Assembly: GCA_014960805.1 (NCBI GenBank) | Contig: CP063163.1 | Span: 2,374,001 to 2,438,000, forward strand | Direction of reading: 5' to 3' | DNA from: Cytobacillus suaedae | Lineage (GTDB): Bacteria > Bacillota > Bacilli > Bacillales > Bacillaceae_L | DNA: 64,000 bases | Part shown: positions 42,447-50,211 of the stretch, piece by piece | How the letters are laid out: every line of letters starts with the position of its first letter | Numbering within the stretch: position 1 is the stretch's first letter | The notes under the pieces: generated by a model | The model's database searches: none | What the model saw: the letters and a program-made list of their open reading frames with translations, nothing else | What the model was told of the DNA's origin: nothing | Translations under genes and position numbers: made by a program

Positions 42447-43382
42447 TTGGCTGATCTAAAGCAATTTGTCTTTTTTGACTTTGAAATGCTTTGTTCCAAT
42501 CGAGGAATGTCTTTTGAAAAAATGGAGTCTATTCGTCTTGGAGCAGTTAAGTACAATATTGAAACAAAGGAAACGGAATTTTTCGACCGCTTTATTAAAC
42601 CTTTAAGTAATGAACCCCTTTCAAGGTTTTGCAAGGACTTAACTGGGATATCCGATACAGATTTAGCAGAGGCAGACAGTTTTACAATTGTCTTTGAGGA
42701 ATTCTTAACCTGGATAGGTGGGGTAAAGAAGTCTCGTTTCTTTTCATGGTCCAATAGTGACTTAATACGGTTAAAAATGGATGCTACGATACATGGCTTA
42801 CCTGAGACTACTATTACTAAAATTGAAAAAAGGTATGTCGATTTTCAAGCCATCTTTACAAAACGAGTAACCAAATTAAACTATTCAGTTGAGAATGCCC
42901 TTAAACTATACGACCTTACATTTTTTGGAGATGCTCACAATCCCATGTATGACGCCTTCAACACACTACGAATCTATTTAGAGTTTCTCAATGAACCTGT
43001 CAAATCTGAGTTGATTATGCTTCATCACTATGTATTTGAAGGAAAGCAGTATAACTTTGAACAAATACACCGAGAAATTGAGTGCCAATTTGAAGCGGAC
43101 TGTGAATTATACTTTTCAGAACTTCGTGACATGTATCGAATGAAGGATGCTCATAAGGTCATAAAGAAAACAAAGAAGTTAATTTATAAATATGAAAATA
43201 TCGTTGTTAACCGCGCAAACCTTTATCCAGAAGAAATGATTACTAAAATCAATACCTTCATACGTTTTTATCATGATCTTCTTCTTTCCTATGAAGAACA
43301 TGCTGCTTACGCTTCAAAAATTATGATTTTAGATGACTATCTGATGAAGTCACACAAAGGCCTACTCCTGAAGCAAGGATAA
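42447..43382 (+). CDS. DEDDh 3'-5' exonuclease
   Basis: 311 residues. Exo I FFDFEMLCS (Asp-Glu), Exo II FFSWSNSDLIRLKMD, Exo III YDLTFFGDAHNPMYDAFNT with the His and Asp of the DEDDh class; relatives include KapD and ERI1-type exonucleases. TTG 42447 is the preferred start, 7 nt after GGAGGTG; a GTG at 42438 is inside that ribosome site. C-terminal 130 residues are helical and unassigned. Divergent from the alpha/beta hydrolase. Confidence 0.83.
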   Translation: MADLKQFVFFDFEMLCSNRGMSFEKMESIRLGAVKYNIETKETEFFDRFIKPLSNEPLSRFCKDLTGISDTDLAEADSFTIVFEEFLTWIGGVKKSRFFSWSNSDLIRLKMDATIHGLPETTITKIEKRYVDFQAIFTKRVTKLNYSVENALKLYDLTFFGDAHNPMYDAFNTLRIYLEFLNEPVKSELIMLHHYVFEGKQYNFEQIHREIECQFEADCELYFSELRDMYRMKDAHKVIKKTKKLIYKYENIVVNRANLYPEEMITKINTFIRFYHDLLLSYEEHAAYASKIMILDDYLMKSHKGLLLKQG

Positions 43383-43436
43383 TACCTGCTTGCTTCATAC
43401 ATAATGCAGTTATTTAATACCTCCTAATTAACAACT

Positions 43437-43470
43437 AAAAAAAGAACCGGTATTTCTACCGATTCTAACC
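43437..43470 (-). terminator. Terminator of the CAP-domain protein gene
   Basis: AGAATCGGTA and TACCGGTTCT pair with a G-U; seven T follow on the minus strand. Confidence 0.82.
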
Positions 43471-43475
43471 TTAAC

Positions 43476-44915
43476 TTATTTACCGATAAACATTTGTGTC
43501 CAATGGTGTCCACTTTGTTGGTACCCTACACCAATATGTGTAAAGTCTTTACTTAAAATGTTTTTACGGTGACCTTCACTGTTCATCCACGCTTGTACAA
43601 CTTGCTCTGGTGTTTGTTGACCTTGCGCAATGTTCTCTCCAGCTGTTTTATAGCTAACTCCAAAGTCCCTCATCATATCAAATGGTGATCCATAAGTTGG
43701 GCTTGTATGTGAGAAGTAATTATTTTTTTGCATATCATTTGATTTTTCTCTCGCGACATTACTTAAAGATGTATCAGCTTTTAAATCAGGTAATCCCGCT
43801 TTTCTTCTTTCTGCATTTGTTAAATCAATTACTTTTTGCTCTGCTTGGCTAATGCCCTGTGCAGGTGCTTGTTTAGCTGTTTCTTGCTCTTTTGCCGGTT
43901 GTTCTTGTTGAGCTGGTTGCTGTTGTTCTTGTTGCTGAGCTGGCTGTTGTTGTGCCGGTTGCTGTTGCTCTTGTTGCTGAGCTGGCTGTTGTTGTGCCGG
44001 TTGTTGTTGCTCTTGTTGCTGAGCTGGTTGTTGTTGCTGTTGCTCTTGTTGTTGAGCTGGTTGTTGCTTCTGCTGACCAGTTGCACCATGTTGACCATGT
44101 GCACCAGTTAGAAACTTAAAGTAACGGTTACCTTGGCCTTGGCCCTGTGCTTTGCCTTGACCTTGACCTTCACCTGACTTCACAAACTTAAACTTCGCTT
44201 CTTGAATTAATACCGCTTTTGTATGTGGGAATTTTGAGCTCGGGATATTCGTTTTATCATTTGAAATGGAAGTAGTGCCCATTTCTTCTTCAATCACAAC
44301 ATTATTTCCACGATCCATATCATATGCTTCAGAACCTCTAAGGCCTAATGGACTGTTAGCATAATCCCATCTGCTACCTCCATAGTATGGACGGTCATTA
44401 TTGTTACGATCTCCAGTAGCATTATCATAGTTGTTACCACCCATGCCACGGTCTGTTCCAAAAATACCCGTATGTCTATTGTAACGGTCATTATTAGTTA
44501 AGACCTCATTATCATAAGTATTTCCGTTTCCGAAAGCCGCGTTGTTTCCTTTATTGTTTCTATTACCATAAATGGCATCATTATCTGCATTTCTAGTTCC
44601 ATACAATCCTCGACTACCATTGTCATTTCTAGTTCGGTCTGGATTGTTTCCTCTTACTCCATGCATACCCTTATCACGATTTGTATCTCTTGTACCAAAT
44701 AAGCGATCATTGTTTCCATTGTTATTTCTAGTGTCTAACACACCTACACGATTATCATCTCTCGTTTTAAGAATGTCATCGTTATATCTATTCTCCAATG
44801 CACCATAGCCATTGTTTACTCTTTCATCTAGCGCATTGTTATCGACGTTATTACATGCTACTAAACCAACTAATAGAGAACATGTAACAACACTAAGTAT
44901 TTTATTTCTTATCAT
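43476..44915 (-). CDS. CAP-domain (SCP/PR1, YkwD-like) lipoprotein with low-complexity repeats
   Basis: 479 residues from ATG 44915 (GAGGAGG upstream). Signal peptide with lipobox LVAC (Cys21). Residues about 30-215 are an Asn/Arg/Gly/Asp-rich region with recurring GTRN/GNRN/YGTRN units; then a Gln/Pro/Ala tract made of repeats such as EQQQPAQQQPAQQQ; then a C-terminal CAP domain (ISQAEQKVIDLTNAERRKAG, SNVAREKSNDMQKNNYFSHT, AGENIAQGQQTPEQVVQAWM, SEGHRKNIL). Bacillus CAP proteins are often spore- or envelope-associated. The repeats are encoded by near-identical 42-bp DNA units. Confidence 0.86.
   Translation of the reverse strand: MIRNKILSVVTCSLLVGLVACNNVDNNALDERVNNGYGALENRYNDDILKTRDDNRVGVLDTRNNNGNNDRLFGTRDTNRDKGMHGVRGNNPDRTRNDNGSRGLYGTRNADNDAIYGNRNNKGNNAAFGNGNTYDNEVLTNNDRYNRHTGIFGTDRGMGGNNYDNATGDRNNNDRPYYGGSRWDYANSPLGLRGSEAYDMDRGNNVVIEEEMGTTSISNDKTNIPSSKFPHTKAVLIQEAKFKFVKSGEGQGQGKAQGQGQGNRYFKFLTGAHGQHGATGQQKQQPAQQQEQQQQQPAQQQEQQQPAQQQPAQQQEQQQPAQQQPAQQQEQQQPAQQEQPAKEQETAKQAPAQGISQAEQKVIDLTNAERRKAGLPDLKADTSLSNVAREKSNDMQKNNYFSHTSPTYGSPFDMMRDFGVSYKTAGENIAQGQQTPEQVVQAWMNSEGHRKNILSKDFTHIGVGYQQSGHHWTQMFIGK
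43905..44075. repeat. Coding repeat tract (Gln/Pro/Ala) in the CAP-domain gene
   Basis: Runs of TTG/CTG triplets with near-identical segments of about 42 bp (encoding QQQEQQQPAQQQPA-like units) fill this stretch. It opens long spurious frames on both strands (Leu-rich and Val-rich) that are not genes. Such a tract is prone to length change by slippage. Confidence 0.8.
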
Positions 44916-45003
44916 TTTTAACGCCTCCTCTTTTCTGAAAAATTGTCTTACACGTATATTTTTCATTCATTTCTCAAAAAGTATTTATGGAAAAAGAAGA
45001 GAA

Positions 45004-45040
45004 TAAAAAAGACCAAATCTTTTTAAAGATTTGGTCAATT
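45004..45040 (-). terminator. Terminator of the ABC-F gene
   Basis: GACCAAATCTTT and AAAGATTTGGTC perfect arms; TTTTTTATT follows on the minus strand. Confidence 0.9.
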
Positions 45041-45043
45041 TCC

Positions 45044-46594
45044 TTATTGTATTTGCCATTGTTCTAAATCCCATACTTGGGTCACCCAGTTTTTATAAAA
45101 TTCGGGTTCATGGGAAACAACTATAATTGTTCCTTCATATTTTTCTAAAGCAATGGCCAATGCTTCTTTAGCCTGAAAATCTAAATGGTTTGTTGGTTCA
45201 TCCAATATGAGCCAGTTACTGCGTTCTAACATTAACTGACAAAGTCTAACCCTTGTTTGCTCGCCACCGCTTAAGGAATGAAGTGGTTGATAAATATGGT
45301 CAGTTTTTAAGCCGCTTCTTGCTAAAACTCGTCGTACTTCTTTTTGAGTCATCTTTTCATGAAGAGACCAAATAAATTCAAGTGGTGTTTGTGCACTAGT
45401 CGTATTCCACTCCTGTGCGAAATAGGAAGGACTGACATTTTGACCGAAAGAAATAGTTCCTTTTAGTGGGCTTAATTCACCAATTAATGTTTTTAGTGTC
45501 GTTGATTTACCAATCCCGTTGTAACCAGTAATTGCTACCTTCTCCCCCCGCTGTAACTTGAAGGAAAATGCCGGTAATAGTGGTTTTTCATAGCCTACCT
45601 CTAAACTTTCTACCTCCAAGACGACATTACTTGGTCGCTCACTCACGTTAAATGAGAATCTAGGTCTAGGACTAAGTGAAGGTTTTTCAATTCGGTCCAT
45701 TTTCATGAGTTTCCTTTCACGATCTTTTGCCTGCCTAGACGTTGAAGCTCTCACCTTATTTTTTTGAATATACGTTTCTAATTTCTTAATCTCTGCTTGT
45801 TGTCGATCATAAGCAGTGAAAATTTGGTGCTTTCGTAATTCATATGCTTCTTCAAATTTTTTATAATTTCCAATATATCTTGTTAATTGCTTATGTTCTA
45901 AATGATAAATCACATTCACCACTTCATTCAAAAAGGAGGTATCATGTGAAATTAAAATAAATGACCTTGGGTAATTTTTCAAATAATCTTTCAACCATTC
46001 TATATGCTCAAAATCAAGGTAGTTCGTAGGTTCATCGAGCATTAAGATTTCAGGTTCCTCAAGTAGTAGTTTAGCAAGCAACAGCTTTGTCCGTTGACCC
46101 CCACTGAGCTGACTAACATCAGTGTTCATTCCTAACGCCGTGATTCCTAGTCCACTGGCAACTTCTTCAATCCTAGGATCAAGCATATAAAAATAATGAC
46201 TTTCAAGTAACTGTTGCACTTCTGCAAATCTCATTAAAAGCTGTTCTAGTTCTTCGCCCTCAAGTTCTCCCATTTTACTAGAGAGTTCCAACATTTCTTG
46301 TTCAGCTTCATATAAGTATTTGAAAGCACTTTGCAAATACTCTCTGATAGTCATTCCTTCAGTCAAGTCGATGTGTTGCTCTAAGTAGCCGATCCGAACA
46401 TTTGGATGCCATTCAATCTTTCCTTTATCAGGTTGAATAGACCCCGTTAAAATCTGTAGAAGTGTTGATTTTCCAGCACCATTAGGTCCAACTAAACCTA
46501 CTCTTTCTAAATTTAGCAATCTAAATTCTATATCTTTAAAAATTAATTTATCACCAAAGTAGTGTGTTAAGTTCTCAACATTTACTGTACTCAT
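45044..46594 (-). CDS. ABC-F family ATPase (ribosome-associated)
   Basis: 516 residues, two ABC domains in one chain and no membrane part. Domain 1: GPNGAGKST, LSGGQRTKLLLAK, MLDEPTNYLD; linker with the basic KVRASTSRQAKDRERKLMK; domain 2: GYNGIGKST, LSGGEQTRVRLCQ, ILDEPTNHLD. ABC-F proteins act on the ribosomal E site in translation rescue or antibiotic protection. Length and N-terminus (MSTVNVENLTHYFGDKLIFK) recall Bacillus YfmM. ATG 46594 has AAGGAG 10 nt upstream. No evidence for a resistance role. Confidence 0.88.
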   Translation of the reverse strand: MSTVNVENLTHYFGDKLIFKDIEFRLLNLERVGLVGPNGAGKSTLLQILTGSIQPDKGKIEWHPNVRIGYLEQHIDLTEGMTIREYLQSAFKYLYEAEQEMLELSSKMGELEGEELEQLLMRFAEVQQLLESHYFYMLDPRIEEVASGLGITALGMNTDVSQLSGGQRTKLLLAKLLLEEPEILMLDEPTNYLDFEHIEWLKDYLKNYPRSFILISHDTSFLNEVVNVIYHLEHKQLTRYIGNYKKFEEAYELRKHQIFTAYDRQQAEIKKLETYIQKNKVRASTSRQAKDRERKLMKMDRIEKPSLSPRPRFSFNVSERPSNVVLEVESLEVGYEKPLLPAFSFKLQRGEKVAITGYNGIGKSTTLKTLIGELSPLKGTISFGQNVSPSYFAQEWNTTSAQTPLEFIWSLHEKMTQKEVRRVLARSGLKTDHIYQPLHSLSGGEQTRVRLCQLMLERSNWLILDEPTNHLDFQAKEALAIALEKYEGTIIVVSHEPEFYKNWVTQVWDLEQWQIQ

Positions 46595-46758
46595 CGCTTC
46601 ATACTCCTTGTTACTAAAACCCATTTATTATGCTTAATTGAACATGATATAGGCTAAAAAGTAAATAGGCGACTTCATAAAAAATTTAATAGAATAAAAA
46701 CCCTTTATTTTCCACAACATAAGATATATTACATAAGAATAAAGAGGTGTGTGTCACA

Positions 46759-46971
46759 ATGGGTATTTTAAACTCTGTTTCTGATTGGTTTGCAGCAAGG
46801 CATGAACGAAGAGTACTTGAGATGGAATCATTAGGGCGTTGCCCGATGTGTAATGGAAAAGGCTTTAATTCATTTTCAATGTATGAATATTATTATGCTG
46901 AGCCAGTGGAATGCGCAGGATGTTACGGAAGTGGTAATTACACGGATTGGTATGATGGGAACGAACAATAA
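46759..46971 (+). CDS. Small protein with two CxxCxGxG-type zinc motifs
   Basis: 70 residues from ATG 46759 (AGAGG 11 nt upstream; a GTG at 46747 is an alternative). GRCPMCNGKGFN and VECAGCYGSGNYTDW form a DnaJ-like or zinc-ribbon pair, preceded by a helix ILNSVSDWFAARHERRVLEME. Likely a zinc-binding small cytosolic protein. Function unknown. It is one of few plus-strand genes here. Confidence 0.72.
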   Translation: MGILNSVSDWFAARHERRVLEMESLGRCPMCNGKGFNSFSMYEYYYAEPVECAGCYGSGNYTDWYDGNEQ

Positions 46972-46973
46972 AT

Positions 46974-47012
46974 GTAAAGGTCTGATTCCTAAAACTAGGC
47001 ATCAGACCTTTT
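46974..47012. terminator. Bidirectional terminator
   Basis: AAAGGTCTGAT and ATCAGACCTTT arms with A/T flanks, between the converging small zinc protein and the MaoC-like gene. Confidence 0.85.
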
Positions 47013-47022
47013 TCGTAATCGC

Positions 47023-47427
47023 TTACAAATATTTAGAAAATACAACCTTACCTTTTATCACTGGAGCACCATCTTGATTTACAGCCGCTACATCAAAACG
47101 GACTTTATTTTCAGCAGTCTCAACAACTTTTGCTCTCAACGTAATCACATCATTCAAAAAAACCATTCCCCTGAAGCGGATGGTATAGTTTTCAATAAAC
47201 CCTTCCTCCAAATATGGAGTAAACAACTTTGAGAGATTCCCCATTGTCCACATTCCATGTGCAATAATCCCCGGCAATCCAACCTTTGTTGCTTCCTCAT
47301 CAATCGTATGAATAGGATTATAATCACCTGAAGCACCAGCGTATTTTATTAAGTCAATTCTAGTTACAGGTGATAATTGAACTTCTTCTAAGGACTTGCT
47401 GACTTGAAACACTTCTATAGTTTTCAT
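47023..47427 (-). CDS. MaoC-like (R)-specific hydratase/dehydratase subunit
   Basis: 134-residue hot-dog protein. The catalytic Asp/His motif is YAGASGDYNPIHTIDEEATKVG, followed by GIIAHGMWTMG. It overlaps the stop of the FAS1-type dehydratase gene by 4 bp, so the two probably form a heterodimer like HadAB/HTD2-type enzymes: hydration of a 2-enoyl-CoA or dehydration of a 3-hydroxyacyl thioester. With the SDR and acyl-CoA dehydrogenase it forms a modified beta-oxidation set. It could alternatively supply the oxepin-CoA hydratase activity missing from the paa operon. Confidence 0.85.
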   Translation of the reverse strand: MKTIEVFQVSKSLEEVQLSPVTRIDLIKYAGASGDYNPIHTIDEEATKVGLPGIIAHGMWTMGNLSKLFTPYLEEGFIENYTIRFRGMVFLNDVITLRAKVVETAENKVRFDVAAVNQDGAPVIKGKVVFSKYL

Positions 47428-47873
47428 AATCCCATCGCCTTTCTTACAGCTTCATTGATGATAATAACCATTTTCTCGCTAAAAATGTTATTACCTTCTG
47501 TATCATCACCGTAATTCTTTAAAACTAAAAATATCATAGAACCTTGACTGCCAGATCTCTCGTAAACACTTTCAATCTCTGTATAGCATTGAACTTCTTC
47601 ACCAACTAACAATGGTCGATTATAATGGTAAACCTGCTCACCATGGATTAGTCCCTTATTAGGGAGATTAAAACCCTCGATTGTCCCATAATCCAAAACC
47701 CTTGGAAAAGTCGGAGGAGCTATATTTTGCTGATACCTTGAATTTTTTCCTGTTTCTTCATCAATGAATAATGGGTGAAGGTCTCCTATTGACTCCGCAA
47801 ATTTCTTTACCGCACCACGTTCAATGATGTTTTTTACAGGCGTTGATCGTTTTCCAACAGCTTCTTTTAACAT
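47424..47873 (-). CDS. FAS1-like dehydratase-domain protein (MaoC partner)
   Basis: 149 residues of the N-terminal MaoC/FAS1-like dehydratase type (PF13452-like): IERGAVKKFAESIGDLHPLFIDEETGKNSRYQ, IAPPTFPRVLDYG, HGEQVYHYNRPLLVGEEVQCYTEIESVYERSGSQG. It lacks the catalytic Asp-His pair held by the partner encoded next. ATG 47873 with AGAGGTG; 20 bp after the SDR gene. Confidence 0.83.
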   Translation of the reverse strand: MLKEAVGKRSTPVKNIIERGAVKKFAESIGDLHPLFIDEETGKNSRYQQNIAPPTFPRVLDYGTIEGFNLPNKGLIHGEQVYHYNRPLLVGEEVQCYTEIESVYERSGSQGSMIFLVLKNYGDDTEGNNIFSEKMVIIINEAVRKAMGL

Positions 47874-47893
47874 ATTACAATCACCTCTTTAGT

Positions 47894-48658
47894 TTAGTTT
47901 TTAGGCCCACCCGCAACATAAATCACTTGACCACTCACAAAAGATGATCTTTCATCTGCAAAGAAGGCTACTGCATTTGCGATATCAGCAGGTTTTCCAC
48001 TGCGCCCGACTGGTATTGAAGCAACACTGTATTTAACTAACTCTTCGAATGGAATACCAATTCTTGCAGCGGTTTCCTTTGTCATTTCTGTTTCAATAAA
48101 CCCTGGTGCAACCGAGTTTGCTGTAATTCCATACTTACCTAACTCAACCGCCAATGTTTTGGTTAAACCTTGAAGTCCCGCTTTTGCAGTAGCATAATTA
48201 GCTTGACCACGGTTTCCAAGGGCAGATGTAGAAGATATGTTAATAATTCTCCCGTACTTTTGTTCTACCATGTATTTCTGAGCTGCTTTTGTTGCATTAA
48301 ACGAGCCCTTTAAATGAACATCCATTACGGTATCCCAATCGGATTCTGTCATTTTAAACAGAAGATTGTCACGAATGACACCTGCATTATTTACAAGTAT
48401 ATCAACAGAGCCAAACGTAGAAACTACTTCTTCCATCGCAGCCTCAACTTGTGGGGCATCAACAACATTGGCAACCTTTGTAAAAACTTCATAGCCTTTT
48501 TCTCTTAACTCAGCTGCCGTTTCAGACAAGGCTTCTTCATTTACATCAATAATAGCAACCTTCGCTCCTTCTTGTGCGAATTGCTCAACAATTGCTTTTC
48601 CAATCCCTCTGCTTCCACCTGTTACAAAAGCTACTCTTCCTGTAAATCTACTATTCAT
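47894..48658 (-). CDS. Short-chain dehydrogenase/reductase, FabG-like
   Basis: 254 residues. Cofactor motif VTGGSRGIGKAIVEQ, NNAGVIRDNL, catalytic Ser in INISSTSALG, YATAKAG (Tyr-x-x-x-Lys), and the FabG-like VAPGFIETEMT. Expected to interconvert 3-oxoacyl and 3-hydroxyacyl thioesters; IDVNEE after the first beta-strands suggests NAD(H). Cluster partners are the dehydratase pair and the acyl-CoA dehydrogenase. Confidence 0.86.
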   Translation of the reverse strand: MNSRFTGRVAFVTGGSRGIGKAIVEQFAQEGAKVAIIDVNEEALSETAAELREKGYEVFTKVANVVDAPQVEAAMEEVVSTFGSVDILVNNAGVIRDNLLFKMTESDWDTVMDVHLKGSFNATKAAQKYMVEQKYGRIINISSTSALGNRGQANYATAKAGLQGLTKTLAVELGKYGITANSVAPGFIETEMTKETAARIGIPFEELVKYSVASIPVGRSGKPADIANAVAFFADERSSFVSGQVIYVAGGPKN

Positions 48659-48685
48659 TCTTATTTCCCCCTTTTAATTATTCTA

Positions 48686-49857
48686 TTAAATAAATTGCCC
48701 AACCTTTACATTTCCTTTTAATAGATTTCGAGCAATAATTAAACGTTGAATTTCATCTGTTCCATCATAAATTCTCCATAACCTTGCCTCACGATACCAA
48801 CGCTCGATTGGCAGTTCCTTTGTATAGCCCATTCCACCATGGATTTGAAGGACTCGATCCACTACTCTATTCCCCATATTTGATCCATAGAGTTTTGCTA
48901 TCGAGGCTAAATGTCTGTTATCCTCGCCTTGATCAAGGGTGAAAGCCGCATTTAACGTGAGCCATCTCGCCGCTTCAATCTCTGTAGCAGAATCCGCAAT
49001 CATCCATTGGATAGCTTGTCTTTCAGCAATCGGTTCTCCAAAGGTGATTCGTTCCTTTGAGTAATCAATAGCCATTTGAAGTAATCTCTCAGCAGCTCCA
49101 ACTGCACGTGCACCAACAATCCATCTAGCAAAACCAATCCACTCCAGGCCTAATTTGTAGCCCCCATGAATCTCTCCTAGAATATGACTCTCAGGAACTC
49201 GCACATTATCAAACACTAAACCAGCTGGTCCTCCCTCTCCCATTGTCGGGATAAACTCTGACTTCCAGCCCATTTCACGGTCAACTATGAAACACGTTAC
49301 ACCCTCTCTTCCAGTCGCTTGGTGCCTTTGTCTGTGATTGCAATGACCATAACAAAGTCTGCTTCATTACCACCTGTTATAAATGTCTTTTCACCATTTA
49401 ATACCCATTCATTGCCGTCCTTAACTGCAGTCATTTTGATGTTTCTCGTATCTGATCCTGCATCCGGTTCGGTCATCGCAAAACATGATTTTTTCTCACC
49501 GTTAATTGTAGGAAGTAGGTATTTTTCTTTCTGTTCATCATTTGCGTAATAAAGAATGTTGTCGGCTGAGCCACCAAATCTAAAAGGTACGAAAGTTTTT
49601 GACGTTTCCATTGTTACCAGAGCTAACATCATTTGCCCAAGATCAGCCCCACCGTATTCTGCAGGAGTATTAATTCCCCAGAAGCCAAATTCCTTTGCTT
49701 TTTGTTGAAGCTCTTCAATTTTTCCTGGCGGCAGGCTTGGCCATCCTTCTCGCTCATTTCTAAGAACATCATTTTCAAGAGGCATCAATTCATTCTCAAC
49801 AAACTTACGGATCGTTTTCTGAACCATTCGCTGTTCCTCAGTCAAGCGTAAGTGCAT
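48686..49857 (-). pseudogene. Acyl-CoA dehydrogenase, interrupted by one frameshift
   Basis: The first part (ATG 49857 to about 49293) has the N-terminal helices and FAD/substrate part CFAMTEPDAGSDTRNIKM; it stops at TAA after KRLEERV. In another frame the rest follows: (E)GVTCFIVDREMGWKSEFIPT to GQFI at 48686. The whole span is 1172 bp, one base short of 391 codons, so a single-base loss near 49285-49295 explains it. No homopolymer is there. The C-terminal IYDGTDEIQRLIIARN has Asp where most family members have the catalytic Glu, a substitution seen in some subfamilies. Either a young pseudogene or a sequencing/assembly error. Confidence 0.82.
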
Positions 49858-49941
49858 AGCATCCTCTCCATTCTAATTCGATATTAGATCTGAAAATACC
49901 TTCCATACCAAACGGTTAGTATGTATACTCTTTATTTTATT

Positions 49942-49959
49942 TGATATTTCAGAAAATAA
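49942..49959. promoter_or_regulatory. CodY-like box upstream of the acyl-CoA cluster
   Basis: TGATATTTCAGAAAATAA contains ATATTTCAGAAAATA (49944-49958), 12 of 15 matches to the CodY consensus AATTTTCWGAAAATT. It is about 90 bp before the acyl-CoA dehydrogenase start. The identical 18-mer occurs at 53833-53850. Confidence 0.5.
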
Positions 49960-50007
49960 CATTCTTTTTTTGAAAAAAATACTAATTTAATATGAATTAT
50001 TATGCCA

Positions 50008-50133
50008 GACATGAATTTATATGTACTAGACATGTATGTAATAGATTTTGGCATGATTTATATCTCATTAGACATGTAATTGGTCTAGTTCGACATGAAA
50101 TAGCTGATTGCCGACACGTATTGTAATTAAATG
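50008..50133. repeat. Tandem array of 21-bp units (6 copies)
   Basis: The core G-A-C-A-T-G begins at 50008, 50029, 50050, 50071, 50092 and 50113 (one copy GGCATG, one GACACG), an exact 21-bp step; the remaining 15 bases vary and are AT-rich. 21 bp is two helical turns, so the cores lie on one face of the DNA. This fills most of the intergenic space 49858-50211 between the acyl-CoA dehydrogenase start and the hutH terminator. Confidence 0.85.
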
Positions 50134-50156
50134 TAAATTTCACTTGGTTTTTTTCA

Positions 50157-50205
50157 TACAAAAAGCTTCCAAATTGGTGTAGGGTACCCTCTTTGGAAGC
50201 TACTT
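50157..50205 (-). terminator. Terminator of hutH
   Basis: AGCTTCCAAA and TTTGGAAGCT perfect arms around an 18-nt loop with its own GGGTACCC palindrome; TTTTTG follows on the minus strand. Confidence 0.88.
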
Positions 50206-50211
50206 TTACTA

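Noticed and set aside
43829-44119. Long frames on both strands over the CAP gene (Leu-, Val- and Asn-rich products)
   Set aside because: They arise from the GTT/CTG-type triplet repeats that encode Gln/Pro/Ala in the real gene; there are no ribosome sites or plausible protein sequence.
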